Part shown: positions 1-8,965 of the stretch, piece by piece
How the letters are laid out: each line of letters starts with the position of its first letter
Position numbering within the stretch: position 1 is the first letter of the stretch
From: an uncultured Oscillibacter sp.
GTDB taxonomy: Bacteria > Bacillota > Clostridia > Oscillospirales > Oscillospiraceae
Assembly (NCBI RefSeq): GCF_947654275.1
Contig: NZ_CANTJS010000027.1
Coordinates: forward strand, 1-37,358
DNA: 37,358 bases
Reading direction: 5' to 3'
Translations under genes and position numbers: made by a program
Notes under the pieces: model-generated
Seen by the model: only the letters and a program-made list of their open reading frames with translations
Told to the model about the DNA's origin: nothing
Database searches by the model: none

Positions 1-74
1 GCGGCTGTCAATTCGACATAATTTTCTTGTGATACTTTACCGTACATGAGCATTTCTTGAGATTTGTGTTGTAA

Positions 75-107
75 GCTCTCCTTATCAACGATAAGGAGGG
101 CTTTTTT
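75..107 (+). promoter_or_regulatory. Hairpin with T-run that encloses the ribosome site of the ABC ATPase gene
   Basis: CTCCTTATC (78-86) pairs with GATAAGGAG (90-98), extended by GC/GC and one wobble pair to 75-101, and six T residues follow at 102-107. The start codon is the next base (108). The Shine-Dalgarno AAGGAGG (93-99) forms the 3' arm of the stem. The same structure could therefore act as an intrinsic terminator or hide the ribosome site. The structure is read directly; the regulatory role is inference. Confidence 0.6.
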
Positions 108-782
108 ATGAGAATTGAAGCCAAAGATTTGTCTAAAATTTACGGAAGCAGTGAAAACCAGATCATCGCTTTAGACAAGGTCAATCTGGGAATTGATGTG
201 AATGATTTTATTTCCATCATGGGGCCGTCGGGCAGCGGCAAAAGCACACTTCTCCATCTTTTGTCCGGGTTGGACAGGCCGACCTCCGGCACCCTGACCT
301 ATGACGGCAAAGACATATACAGCTTCAGCGATAAGGAACTGTCCAGCTTTCGCCGCCAGCGCATCGGTTTCATCTTCCAGCAATTTAATCTTTTGCCTGT
401 CTTGACGGCAAAAGAGAACATTATCATGCCCCTGCTTCTGGATAAGAAACAGCCGGATGAAGCGTATTTGGAGCAGCTTTCGCAGATGCTTGGCATCCAT
501 GACCGCCTGACCCACTTGCCCCACGAACTTTCCGGCGGACAGCAGCAGCGTGTGGCGATTGCCCGTGCGCTGATTGCTCGGCCTGACATTATCTTTGCGG
601 ATGAGCCGACCGGAAATCTGGACAGCAAAAGCGGCAGTGAGGTGATGGAGCTGCTGCAAAATATTTGGAAAAAGATGGGGACAAAGCTGGTTGTCATTAC
701 CCATGACAGCCGAGTGGCGCAGATGGCCGACCGCCAGTTTGTAATCGTGGATGGCGTTCTTTCGGAGGTGACAGCGAAATGA
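108..782 (+). CDS. ABC transporter ATP-binding protein, MacB/LolD type
   Basis: This 224-residue nucleotide-binding protein should power the FtsX-like permease encoded next to it. It shows Walker [10 protein letters not shown] (39-47), a Q-loop near residue 91, the signature LSGGQQQR (141-148), Walker B IIFADEP (161-167) followed by TGNLDS, and the switch histidine in VITHD. The length and the TGNLDSKSG sequence are typical of the MacB/LolD/BceA group, which exports or removes peptides and lipids at the membrane. Its last codon overlaps the permease start by four bases (ATGA), indicating translational coupling. Its ribosome site lies inside a hairpin. Base composition is lower in GC than the chromosomal genes, consistent with cargo of a mobile element. 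The substrate is unknown; antimicrobial-peptide resistance is a common role for such cargo but is not shown here. Confidence 0.93.
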   Translation: MRIEAKDLSKIYGSSENQIIALDKVNLGIDVNDFISIMGPSGSGKSTLLHLLSGLDRPTSGTLTYDGKDIYSFSDKELSSFRRQRIGFIFQQFNLLPVLTAKENIIMPLLLDKKQPDEAYLEQLSQMLGIHDRLTHLPHELSGGQQQRVAIARALIARPDIIFADEPTGNLDSKSGSEVMELLQNIWKKMGTKLVVITHDSRVAQMADRQFVIVDGVLSEVTAK

Positions 783-3271
783 AGTCCTATCGTGCATTGG
801 CACTCAAAGAAATCAAGGCGCAAAAGATGACCTTTACCCTGATTCTAATTGCCATTGTCCTTTCAACTATGATGACAGCGGTAATTGGACAATCTGCCGG
901 GGTACTGTCTGCCATGCGCCAGCAGCAGGCCATTACTTTGGGTGGCAATCGCTATGCAACATTTTTGCAGATGAATCAGGAACAGGTTGCGGCTTTACAA
1001 AATGACTCGCGGTTGTCTTTTGTCGGAGAATATGTCACTTTGGGAACAACGGAGCTTAATCCGTCCCTTTCCCTGGGGCTGAAGGAATATCAGGAAGATG
1101 TTGCCGCAATCTATCCTACAATCTCCCGACTAAAGGAAGGCCGGTTGCCGGAAGCACCTATGGAAATAGCGTTACCGGAAGATGTGCTGCAACACCTCGG
1201 TCTTGAAGGTAATTTGGGCGATCCGGTATCACTCTCACTATCAAAGGCCCTCCGTCACAATATTGAGATTTCCTCTTATGATTTTACTGCGGACTTTACA
1301 TTGGTAGGCATCTTGGAGAGCAATTATCTGAATTATACCTCTGGCGGCGTCACCGGCGTGGTGGGCAAGGGAACGGCAGCAACGCTGTTGCCGGAGAACT
1401 ATCTCTACTACAATGTGGATATTCGGACAACCGATAAAAATACGTTTCAAGAGACTGTGAATGACCTGATTTCTACACTGGGTGTCCATGAATTGGATAC
1501 TCTATATAATGTCCCCTATCTGGACGCTTTGGGTATCAGCTATGATGCTGGTGGGTCTGATACATCCAGCCAAGGATTCTCCCTTATGCTGGTAGCGGGA
1601 ATCATGGTCGGACTGTTGCTGCTGTTGGCGGCGGGATTGGTGATCTATAATATCTTGAAAATTGCAGTAGTACAGCGAATCAAGCAGTATGGAACTTTGC
1701 GAGCCATTGGTGGAGAGAAACGACAACTCTATTTCCTTGTGACGGGCCAAGTGCTTTTGCTCTGTGCGATTGGTATTCCGATTGGACTTCTGCTGGGAAC
1801 GCTGTCGGCAAAAGGAATCCTGACTGCCGCAACCAGTTTGGTTTCTCCAGAAATTTTTTTGGTGCAGAACAGAGATGAATTAAATCTTCTGATTGCAGAA
1901 AGCAACTCTGGCAAAGGTATTTTCCTGTTGGCAAGTGCGCTCATTACACTATTTTTTGCGTTTGTAGCAGCCATCCCGGCAGCTCAATATGCCGCAAAAG
2001 TATCTCCTACCGTGGCTATGGCGGGACGAAGTATCAAAATCAAACGGAGAAATCGGAAAACGAAGAAAATCCGTAATTTCGAGGCATTTTATGCCCGGCT
2101 TAATCTAAAGCGTAACCGTGGACGCACGGCAATTACGATTTTGTCCTTGGTTATGAGCATTACGGTCTTTATCGCATTACAAAGTTTCAGTTCTTTACTG
2201 GATGCTTCTTCCGCAATGCCAGATCATCTTGGTGATTACTCGGTTGTAAATGAATACGGCGGCATTTCTTCCAGTGAACTTGCCGCACTGGAGGCAAATG
2301 AAAATGTATCCGCTGTGGCAGCAGAGCAGTTTTCACTTTACCACTTGGATGAACAGTACCACCCCATTGGCATAGAAACCAGCATTACTTTAGGTGTTAG
2401 TGAATGCTTTCAAATCGTTGGCTTGAATGACCGCTGGATAGAGGATGAGTTCGCACAGCGTCTATCGCCGGAGCAGATGGAACAGTTAAAGGCCGGAGAA
2501 GGCTGTGTGATACGCAATCCAATTCCTATGCAGATTGGAGAAGAACATATTGGCACTACCCAAATCGAGGCAGGCACACACATTACTGTTGCGGGAAAAG
2601 AATTTCCGGTATTGTTATCGCTTGATGGGTATGACACCTATTTTAGCGTAGGCAACAACGGATTTACAAACGGTGTTCAAGTCCTGGTTAGTGATCGTCT
2701 ATACCCCCAACTTACCGGGATTGAGACTTACGCGGAACTGCGGCCAATCCTATCGGCAGATGCTGATCGGGGCGCATTTGACGAAGTGTTAGACCAGTTA
2801 TGCCAACGGATTCCAGGCAGTACGGTTATATCTTATGAGCAGACAGACCGCCAGCTTACAGAGAGTTTCGAGCAAATTCGATTGCTGGCCTGGGGACTGA
2901 TTTTATTTGTCGCTCTGATTGGTTTGCTGAACATCATCAATACTGTCTATACAAATATTCATACCCGTATTGCGGAAATTGGTATGCAGCGCGCCATTGG
3001 TATGAGTACAGGAAGTTTGTTCAAAGTGTTCTTATGGGAAGGAGCCTATTACGGCTTATTTGCGGCAGTGATCGGAAGTGTAGTCGGATATATTTGCACA
3101 ACTTTTGTAGAGGCCGCAGCAACAGATACTATTCAGTTGGTTGCTATTCCCATTATTCCAATCGCAGAGGCAACTGTTCTTGCGATTGGTGCCTGCTTGT
3201 TGGCAACGTGTATTCCATTGAGAAGAATTAGCAAAATGAGTATTGTGAATTCTATCGAAGCAGTTGAATAA
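779..3271 (+). CDS. ABC transporter permease with two FtsX domains
   Basis: This 830-residue membrane protein is the permease partner of the preceding ATPase; its ATG overlaps the ATPase stop. An N-terminal membrane segment (about residues 15-37) is followed by a large extracytoplasmic domain. A first FtsX core lies near 265-415 (GTLRAIG motif near 304-310), then a second N-terminal-type membrane segment near 450, a second extracellular domain, and a C-terminal FtsX core near 700-825 with GMQRAIGMS and a final [18 protein letters not shown] tail. The duplicated layout with two outer domains matches the long MacB/YknZ-like or Bce-like permeases of Firmicutes. No histidine kinase or response regulator gene is visible in the window, although such genes often lie upstream. 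The reading frame is intact. Confidence 0.9.
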   Translation: MKSYRALALKEIKAQKMTFTLILIAIVLSTMMTAVIGQSAGVLSAMRQQQAITLGGNRYATFLQMNQEQVAALQNDSRLSFVGEYVTLGTTELNPSLSLGLKEYQEDVAAIYPTISRLKEGRLPEAPMEIALPEDVLQHLGLEGNLGDPVSLSLSKALRHNIEISSYDFTADFTLVGILESNYLNYTSGGVTGVVGKGTAATLLPENYLYYNVDIRTTDKNTFQETVNDLISTLGVHELDTLYNVPYLDALGISYDAGGSDTSSQGFSLMLVAGIMVGLLLLLAAGLVIYNILKIAVVQRIKQYGTLRAIGGEKRQLYFLVTGQVLLLCAIGIPIGLLLGTLSAKGILTAATSLVSPEIFLVQNRDELNLLIAESNSGKGIFLLASALITLFFAFVAAIPAAQYAAKVSPTVAMAGRSIKIKRRNRKTKKIRNFEAFYARLNLKRNRGRTAITILSLVMSITVFIALQSFSSLLDASSAMPDHLGDYSVVNEYGGISSSELAALEANENVSAVAAEQFSLYHLDEQYHPIGIETSITLGVSECFQIVGLNDRWIEDEFAQRLSPEQMEQLKAGEGCVIRNPIPMQIGEEHIGTTQIEAGTHITVAGKEFPVLLSLDGYDTYFSVGNNGFTNGVQVLVSDRLYPQLTGIETYAELRPILSADADRGAFDEVLDQLCQRIPGSTVISYEQTDRQLTESFEQIRLLAWGLILFVALIGLLNIINTVYTNIHTRIAEIGMQRAIGMSTGSLFKVFLWEGAYYGLFAAVIGSVVGYICTTFVEAAATDTIQLVAIPIIPIAEATVLAIGACLLATCIPLRRISKMSIVNSIEAVE

Positions 3272-3279
3272 AAAGAAAT

Positions 3280-3322
3280 GTCTGCCCAGCGGCAGAAAAG
3301 AAAAAACCGCTGCTGGGCAGAC
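3280..3322 (+). terminator. Inverted repeat after the ABC operon
   Basis: GTCTGCCCAGCGGC (3280-3293) pairs with GCTGCTGGGCAGAC (3309-3322) with one mismatch, separated by an A-rich loop. It starts nine bases after the permease stop. There is no clear T-run on the plus strand, so it may be a 3'-stabilising hairpin or a weak terminator. Confidence 0.5.
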
Positions 3323-3445
3323 CGATTTACCATGCCTATTTGTTCCATGCGGCGGTTTTAAGAGATTAAGCCGCCGTTCTTTTATCCCCCAAAAGAATGA
3401 CGCGGTAACGCTGGAAAGTACGGCGGCTGACAGGAGGCAGCCGCC

Positions 3446-3562
3446 ATGAAGTACATACCCGTTCGACACGATTTGACAGCATTTGAACCGTCAAAAAAAG
3501 CCCGTCCCCCGCCTGGGAGAACTGCGGCCACGAGGTTATACTATACAGTGCAGATAAGGTAA
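3446..3562 (+). CDS. Possible 38-residue peptide, unknown function
   Basis: An ORF of 38 codons begins at an ATG eight bases after AGGAGG (3432-3437) and ends at TAA 3560-3562. The predicted peptide starts MKYIPVRHDLTAFEP and is basic. I do not recognise it. The strong ribosome site is the main support. A hairpin with a short T-run follows 13 bases later and could terminate its transcript. It could instead be the leftover start of a longer gene lost during rearrangement of the element. The stretch 3323-3755 has no other credible gene. Confidence 0.35.
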   Translation: MKYIPVRHDLTAFEPSKKARPPPGRTAATRLYYTVQIR

Positions 3563-3574
3563 ATTATACTGTGC

Positions 3575-3613
3575 AACTCGCCCGGTGGGTCTACGACCTG
3601 CCGGGCGAGTTTT
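3575..3613 (+). terminator. Strong GC hairpin with short T-run
   Basis: AACTCGCCCGG (3575-3585) pairs perfectly with CCGGGCGAGTT (3601-3611), and GGTC/GACC extends the pairing within the loop. TTTT (3610-3613) overlaps the stem end. It separates the ABC block from the sigma-factor operon and is a plausible intrinsic terminator. Confidence 0.6.
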
Positions 3614-3755
3614 GTCGAATTTCGCCGCCGTCTAAAAATTTCCAAAAATTTTTTTCAAAAAGGGCCCATTTAGCGGGCAGCAAACGACAGCGGCGGTGTC
3701 TTGGTAGCGGAAAGGGAGAGGACCACCTTATCCCCCAACGAAAGGGGGTGAGAAA

Positions 3756-4187
3756 ATGGGATCGATCCCCCGCGACCATGACGAGCGGGTCCGCTTTGAC
3801 GCTTTCTGCAAGGCGGTCCTGCGAAACGAAGCCCGGAACCACATGCGGGACCTGCGCCGCCAGCGGAGGCATGAGACTTCGCTGGATGCTGTTCCGCAGG
3901 CGGAAATGGACAAGCTCTCCACGGCGGACCACTACCCCAGCGACAGCTTTGTGTTTTCCTCGCATGGGTATGACCTGCTGATCGACAACGAGCTTGTAGC
4001 CGACGCCTTCGCCGGTCTCCCTGCCACGGAGCAGAGCATTTTGATTCTGCGCTGTGTGCTGGACCTGACGGACGAGGAGATCGGCGGCCTCCTGGGAATG
4101 TCCAGAAGCGCCGTGCAGCGGCGCAGGACGAAAACCCTGGAAGGACTTCGGGCGAAATTGACGGCGTTGATGCCGAAGGGAGGTTGA
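3756..4187 (+). CDS. Short sigma-70-like factor of the mobile element
   Basis: The 143-residue protein has a C-terminal region resembling sigma region 4. Residues about 85-140 read LPATEQSILILRC, then DLTDEEIGGLLGMSRSAVQRRRTKTL, a typical helix-turn-helix for -35 recognition. The N-terminal part (residues 10-40) is basic and fits the short region-2-like segment of sigma-like proteins found in clostridial conjugative transposons. AAAGGGGGTGAG (3741-3752) precedes the ATG. It is followed after six bases by the HTH_16-type gene, so the two probably form one transcript. In such elements the protein is presumed to direct or modulate transcription of element genes; whether it works as a true sigma factor is not known from sequence. 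Confidence 0.8.
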   Translation: MGSIPRDHDERVRFDAFCKAVLRNEARNHMRDLRRQRRHETSLDAVPQAEMDKLSTADHYPSDSFVFSSHGYDLLIDNELVADAFAGLPATEQSILILRCVLDLTDEEIGGLLGMSRSAVQRRRTKTLEGLRAKLTALMPKGG

Positions 4188-4193
4188 AAGCAA

Positions 4194-4430
4194 ATGAAAC
4201 GGCCCCATCACAAGGGCAGAGAGCTGCTGCCCCTTTCGGTGATCCATGCGGCCCAGACCGGAGACGCCGAGGCCATGGAGCAGATTCTGCGGTACTACGG
4301 AGGCTACATAAACAAGCTCTGTACCCGGAAGCTCTATGACGAGGGCGGCTATCCCCATGAGTGCCTGGACGAGTACATGAAGCGCCGTCTGGAGATCAAG
4401 CTCATTCAGGCCATCGTCACCACGAGCTGA
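4194..4430 (+). CDS. Helix-turn-helix (HTH_16-type) element protein
   Basis: This 78-residue protein resembles the small helix-turn-helix proteins found next to the sigma-like gene in Tn1549-type and related elements. It shows LLPLSVIHAAQTGDAEAMEQIL followed by YYGGYINKLCTRKLYDEGG, then a short C-terminal helix ending in LIQAIVTTS. GGAGG (4179-4183) precedes the ATG. Its role in the family is poorly defined; regulation of excision or transfer is the usual suggestion. The frame ends where the structured non-coding stretch begins. Confidence 0.75.
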   Translation: MKRPHHKGRELLPLSVIHAAQTGDAEAMEQILRYYGGYINKLCTRKLYDEGGYPHECLDEYMKRRLEIKLIQAIVTTS

Positions 4431-4900
4431 CGAGGCGGGCCTGTCGGAACGGCTTACCCTTTCCCCGTTCTGACCGCCCGATCTGCTGAACCTTGACAAA
4501 GAAAGCCCGCAAGATAACGGCGGCGCAGCATAGGGCAACGGATACGATCTGTTCGCGCCGAGCCACACGGCGGACGCGCCATGACACTTTTCCCCTACGG
4601 GGAAAAGCCGAGCGACACCCGTCACGCCGGAAAGCAAGGGCGGCACCTTGCGGGCGACGACACGCGGACAGGACATTGAGACTCCCTTACAGCCACAGTC
4701 CGAGCGTTGAAAGCGTCGCAGGCAATGGGTAGGGCCGCGTGAGAACCACGCGGGGGTGAAAGGCCCGTGGAGCTGTGCCAACAGCCGTCCGATTCATGCC
4801 CATAAAAAGCCGCACGCAGTTGTGCGGTCATCCCTACTCACAAATAAATCCCACCGTGAGACGCAATTCCACGGGGAGCGGGGGACCCCGGAATAAATCC
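4431..4900 (+). ncRNA. Candidate structured RNA between the HTH_16-type and TnpW-like genes
   Basis: About 470 bases without a credible ORF contain many stems. GGCGG..GTC..GAACGG pairs with CCGTTC..GAC..CGCC (4434-4479). CTTTTCCCC pairs with GGGGAAAAG across TAC (4587-4607). GCAAGG pairs with CCTTGC (4634-4651). CCGCGTG pairs with CACGCGG (4735-4753), nested in GGGCC/GGCCC (4732-4766). GCTGT pairs with ACAGC around a four-base loop (4772-4785). CCGCAC pairs with GTGCGG (4810-4827). GTAGGG (4729-4734) can pair with CCCTAC (4832-4837) and close the last domain. The density of perfect stems suggests a large RNA or a long structured leader. I cannot assign it to a named family, and group II intron domain V is not evident. 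Confidence 0.5.
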
Positions 4901-4913
4901 CACGGTGAGACGC
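4843..4913 (+). repeat. 22-bp direct repeat upstream of the TnpW-like gene
   Basis: The 22 bases 4843-4864 (beginning AATAAATCCCAC) recur at 4892-4913 with one difference, a C/G change inside the CCACCGTGAG/CCACGGTGAG part. Between the copies lies GGGGACCCC (4882-4890 region). The repeats end just before the TnpW-like ribosome site and could be protein-binding sites or part of the RNA structure. Confidence 0.7.
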
Positions 4914-4937
4914 GAATCCAAAGAAAGGGTGTTCACA

Positions 4938-5096
4938 TTGGCTGATAAGAATTTGAGCAGACAGACCGATGCTGAAAAGATCAAAATTGGAACCACGACT
5001 TACATCGTGAATGGATATTTCGCCGCCAGCGGCGTCACTGTTTCTGAAAAAATCAAGCGTTTACTTGACAAGGAAACCAAGCGGAAAACCTGCTGA
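4938..5096 (+). CDS. tnpW: TnpW-like transposon-encoded protein
   Basis: From a TTG at 4938 the product is about 52 residues, with KIKIGTTTYIVNGYF followed by KIKRLLDKETKRKTC. This matches the small TnpW-type proteins found beside serine recombinases in clostridial transposons. An in-frame ATG at 4905 exists, but the purine-rich AAAGAAAGGGTG immediately upstream fits the TTG better, and the 4905 ATG lies inside a direct repeat. Family function is not established. It is followed by a strong promoter that serves the recombinase genes. Confidence 0.65.
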   Translation: MADKNLSRQTDAEKIKIGTTTYIVNGYFAASGVTVSEKIKRLLDKETKRKTC

Positions 5097-5109
5097 CTTC
5101 CTGCAAAAT

Positions 5110-5150
5110 TTGACGCTTTTCTTGACATTTGATATAATATAAGTGTCACA
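5110..5150 (+). promoter_or_regulatory. Sigma-A promoter with dyad over the -10, for the recombinase genes
   Basis: TTGACG (5110-5115), a 17-base spacer and a perfect TATAAT (5133-5138) form a strong promoter 49 bases ahead of the small resolvase-like start. The -10 sits in an imperfect dyad, TGACA (5123-5127) to TGTCA (5144-5148), with ATAT on both sides of the centre. This position suits a repressor site. The dyad is read directly; the regulator is unknown. Confidence 0.75.
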
Positions 5151-5186
5151 AGGCAAGAAACGGTGACTGCCGGATTGGAGGCTATG

Positions 5187-5594
5187 ATGAACAGGCAGTT
5201 CGAGCAAATCACAGCGATTTATACCCGCGTTGACAGCGGAAAATATGATATGGAAGCGGCGATTTCCCAGCAGAAGGCCACTCTGTCCAAGTACGCGCAG
5301 GAACACGGCTTGACAAACATCCGCATTTATTCCGACTGCGGATTCAGCGCCTTTGATGATACGCGCCCTGCTTTTGTGAAGCTGGAAACCGACATTCGGT
5401 CCGGCAAGGTAGCAGTCCTTATCCTTTTTGACCTGACGCGCCTTTCCAGGGACTACATCATTATCAGCGAATGGATTGAAAAGTTTCTGCCCCGGCATCA
5501 TGTCGGCCTGTACTCCATTAAGGAGCAGATCACGCCGGAACGTCCCATTTCTCTTGCGCTGCCCATTGCGGCGCTGTTTGGAGGTGGACAGTAA
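5187..5594 (+). CDS. Small resolvase-fold protein lacking the catalytic serine
   Basis: This protein of about 135 residues contains only a serine-recombinase N-terminal domain. Position 12-17 reads YTRVDS, where active recombinases, including the neighbour, have Y-x-R-L/V-S. Asp16 therefore takes the place of the nucleophile, with Ser17 one residue out of register. The later DLTRLSRDY segment (the DMSRFGRNY equivalent) is kept. There is no recombinase domain, zinc ribbon or coiled coil. The start is ATG 5187 (or 5184), served by GGAG at 5177-5180; the GTG at 5163 has no ribosome site. Its stop TAA overlaps the next ATG (TAATG), so the two proteins are made together. A regulatory or directionality role is inference. 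Confidence 0.8.
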   Translation: MNRQFEQITAIYTRVDSGKYDMEAAISQQKATLSKYAQEHGLTNIRIYSDCGFSAFDDTRPAFVKLETDIRSGKVAVLILFDLTRLSRDYIIISEWIEKFLPRHHVGLYSIKEQITPERPISLALPIAALFGGGQ

Positions 5595-7237
5595 TGGCGA
5601 TTCTGCAAACGCTGGTTGAGAAGTGGGTTGCCCTCTACGTCCGCCTCTCCCGTGATGACGAGAATGAGGGGGACAGCAACAGCATTGCCCACCAAATTGA
5701 AATCCTGACCAAGTACGCCAGGGACCACGGCATTACCAACTACAAGATTTACAAAGATGACGGGTACTCCGGCACCAGCTTCAAGCGGCCTGGGTTCCAG
5801 GAAATGCTGACGGATATTGAGGCCGGGCTTGTCAGCATGGTCGTGGTCAAGGATATGTCCCGGTTTGGCCGGAACTATCTGGAGGTAGGGCTTTATACGG
5901 AAATCCGGTTTCCCGAGATGGGCGTCCGCTTCATTGCCGTCAATGACGGCGTGGACAGCGAGGATCAAAGCTCTAATGACTTCACGCCTTTCCGCAATAT
6001 CATAAATGAATGGTACGCGAAGGACACAAGCAAAAAGATTCGGGCCGTATTCCGTAATAAGGGAATGTCCGGCCAACGGCTGTCAACTAATGCCCCCTAT
6101 GGCTACACCAGGGCCGAGGACGGCCACCTTCTGATTGACGAGGAAACCGCGCCGGTGGTGGAGCTGATTTTCCAGTTATGCGTAGAGGGCAACGGCCCCG
6201 GCAAGATTGCCCGGATGCTGAAAGAGCGGCAAATCCCCACGCCGGGGACCATTGAATTTCAGCGTACAGGCCGAACTCGGCGCTATCACCCGGATGACCC
6301 TTGCCGCTGGGGAGCTGATACCATAGCGGATATTTTGGAGCAGGATGCCTACCTGGGCCGCACGACCAATTTCAAAACCGCTAAACTCTCCTATAAGTCC
6401 AAGAAGAAAATCAACAATCCCCCGGAGAAATGGGTAATCTTTGAAAATACCCACAAGGCTATCATCGACACGGAAACATGGGAGATCGTGCAGAAGGCCA
6501 GGGAGCAGCGCCGCCGCCCCACAAAAATGGGGGAAATGGGAATGTTCTCCGGGCTGGTATATTGCGCCGACTGCGGCGCAAAGCTGTACCATTGCCGGAC
6601 CGCATCTTGGACACATGAACAGGAGTGCTACACCTGTGCCAACTACCGCAACAGGAAGCAATGCTCCGCTCACTATATCCGGGCCGTTATTCTGGAGCGG
6701 CTGGTCCTTCAAAACCTGCAAAGGGTAGTGGCCTATGCCCAGGAGGACGAGGACGAGTTTGTACGGCGCGTTATGGAGAACAAGACCGCCGTACAGCGGG
6801 CGGAGCAGGAGCAGGCCAAGCGAACCCTGGAAAAGCAGGAGCGGCGGATCAACGGATTGGACGCCATCATTCAGAGGCTCTACGAGGATCACGTTATGGG
6901 TAAGCTGAACGCAGAACGGTTTGCGAAGCTGTCCGAGGGCTACGAGAAGGAACAGGCGGACTTGAAACAGTCTGTTGAAAACCTCCGGGCTATCGTAAAT
7001 GCCGCCGAAACCCAGGCCGTCAATGTCCAGAGCTTTCTGAAAATCGTGAAAAAGTACACCGAGCCCACCGAGCTGACCCCGGCAATTTTACGGGAGTTTG
7101 TGGAGAAGGTGGTCGTTCATGCCCCGGACAAGTCCAGCGGGCACCGTGTCCAGCGAATCGACGTACATTACACTTTCATTGGGGAGATCGACTTGTCCCC
7201 GGAGTATAGCAAGTACGAGAAAGAGACAACCGCATGA
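5594..7237 (+). CDS. Large serine recombinase (integrase/transposase of the element)
   Basis: The 547-residue protein should excise and integrate the element by double-strand cleavage through a serine. The resolvase domain is at 11-155 with Ser19 in YVRLSRDD, DMSRFGRNYLE, and the E-helix region. A recombinase domain follows (about 165-300, with APYGYTR and ADTIADILEQDAYLGRT). A zinc ribbon lies near 322-356 (CADCG...C...CYTC...C), then a coiled coil near 385-470 and a C-terminal DUF4368-like region. GGAGGTGG (5580-5587) precedes the ATG, which overlaps the upstream stop. The length, Zn ribbon and coiled coil match TnpX/TndX-type transposon recombinases. The frame is intact, so the element may still be mobile. 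Confidence 0.95.
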   Translation: MAILQTLVEKWVALYVRLSRDDENEGDSNSIAHQIEILTKYARDHGITNYKIYKDDGYSGTSFKRPGFQEMLTDIEAGLVSMVVVKDMSRFGRNYLEVGLYTEIRFPEMGVRFIAVNDGVDSEDQSSNDFTPFRNIINEWYAKDTSKKIRAVFRNKGMSGQRLSTNAPYGYTRAEDGHLLIDEETAPVVELIFQLCVEGNGPGKIARMLKERQIPTPGTIEFQRTGRTRRYHPDDPCRWGADTIADILEQDAYLGRTTNFKTAKLSYKSKKKINNPPEKWVIFENTHKAIIDTETWEIVQKAREQRRRPTKMGEMGMFSGLVYCADCGAKLYHCRTASWTHEQECYTCANYRNRKQCSAHYIRAVILERLVLQNLQRVVAYAQEDEDEFVRRVMENKTAVQRAEQEQAKRTLEKQERRINGLDAIIQRLYEDHVMGKLNAERFAKLSEGYEKEQADLKQSVENLRAIVNAAETQAVNVQSFLKIVKKYTEPTELTPAILREFVEKVVVHAPDKSSGHRVQRIDVHYTFIGEIDLSPEYSKYEKETTA

Positions 7238-7261
7238 CGCTCTCGCATCATGCGGCTGTCT
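7224..7261 (+). terminator. Hairpin over the recombinase stop codon, near the element's right end
   Basis: AGACAACCGCATGA (7224-7237) pairs with TCATGCGGCTGTCT (7248-7261) in 13 of 14 positions. The recombinase TGA is the last codon of the 5' arm. There is no long T-run. It may terminate the transcript or mark the element boundary. Confidence 0.55.
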
Positions 7262-7349
7262 CCCGTCAGGAAAACTTCTTTATCAGGGTTCCCCTAAAGT
7301 CCTGTTCCTTTTTTGCCGTTCTACCCTTCCGAGGCGGTCCCCTCCGGGC

Positions 7350-8855
<1,506 letters not shown>

Positions 8856-8898
8856 CTAAAATCTCAAATAAAATCGTTTGCTTTTTTTCCAAATGCGT

Positions 8899-8945
8899 CA
8901 AATCCCCGGTTTTGTCCTCCAAAGGCAGGCAAAACCGGGGATTTG
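8899..8945. terminator. Perfect 16-bp hairpin between the hydrolase gene and gdhA
   Basis: CAAATCCCCGGTTTTG (8899-8914) pairs perfectly with CAAAACCGGGGATTTG (8930-8945). It lies 20 bases past the hydrolase stop. No T-run follows on either strand, so it may be a processing-type or T-less terminator. Confidence 0.55.
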
Positions 8946-8965
8946 CGTCCGTCAAAAATCAGGGG

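Larger units (their letters stand above)
1..7340. mobile_element. Right part of an integrated element with a large serine recombinase (left end outside window)
   Basis: The block holds an ABC exporter, a short sigma-like factor, an HTH_16-type protein, a TnpW-like protein, a small resolvase-like protein and a large serine recombinase, all on the plus strand. This set is typical of the recombinase-proximal end of clostridial conjugative or mobilisable transposons. The ABC genes are visibly lower in GC than the chromosomal genes from gdhA onward, which suggests recent transfer. No transfer genes are visible, so the left end must lie before position 1. The right boundary is between the recombinase hairpin (ends 7261) and the end of gdhA (7350). 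The exact attachment site cannot be read without an empty-site sequence. Confidence 0.75.

Noticed and set aside
1-9. Nine bases GCGGCTGTC at the window start also occur at 7251-7259, considered as att-site direct repeats
   Set aside because: The window start is arbitrary, the match is short, and one chance hit of this length in 7 kb is not rare.
3591-4781. 396-codon minus-strand ORF opposite the sigma-like and HTH genes
   Set aside because: Composition is shadow-like, it crosses the structured stretch and has no ribosome site.
4735-4837. Group II intron-like end of the structured stretch
   Set aside because: A domain V hairpin and the conserved intron boundaries are not evident, and no intron-encoded protein is present.
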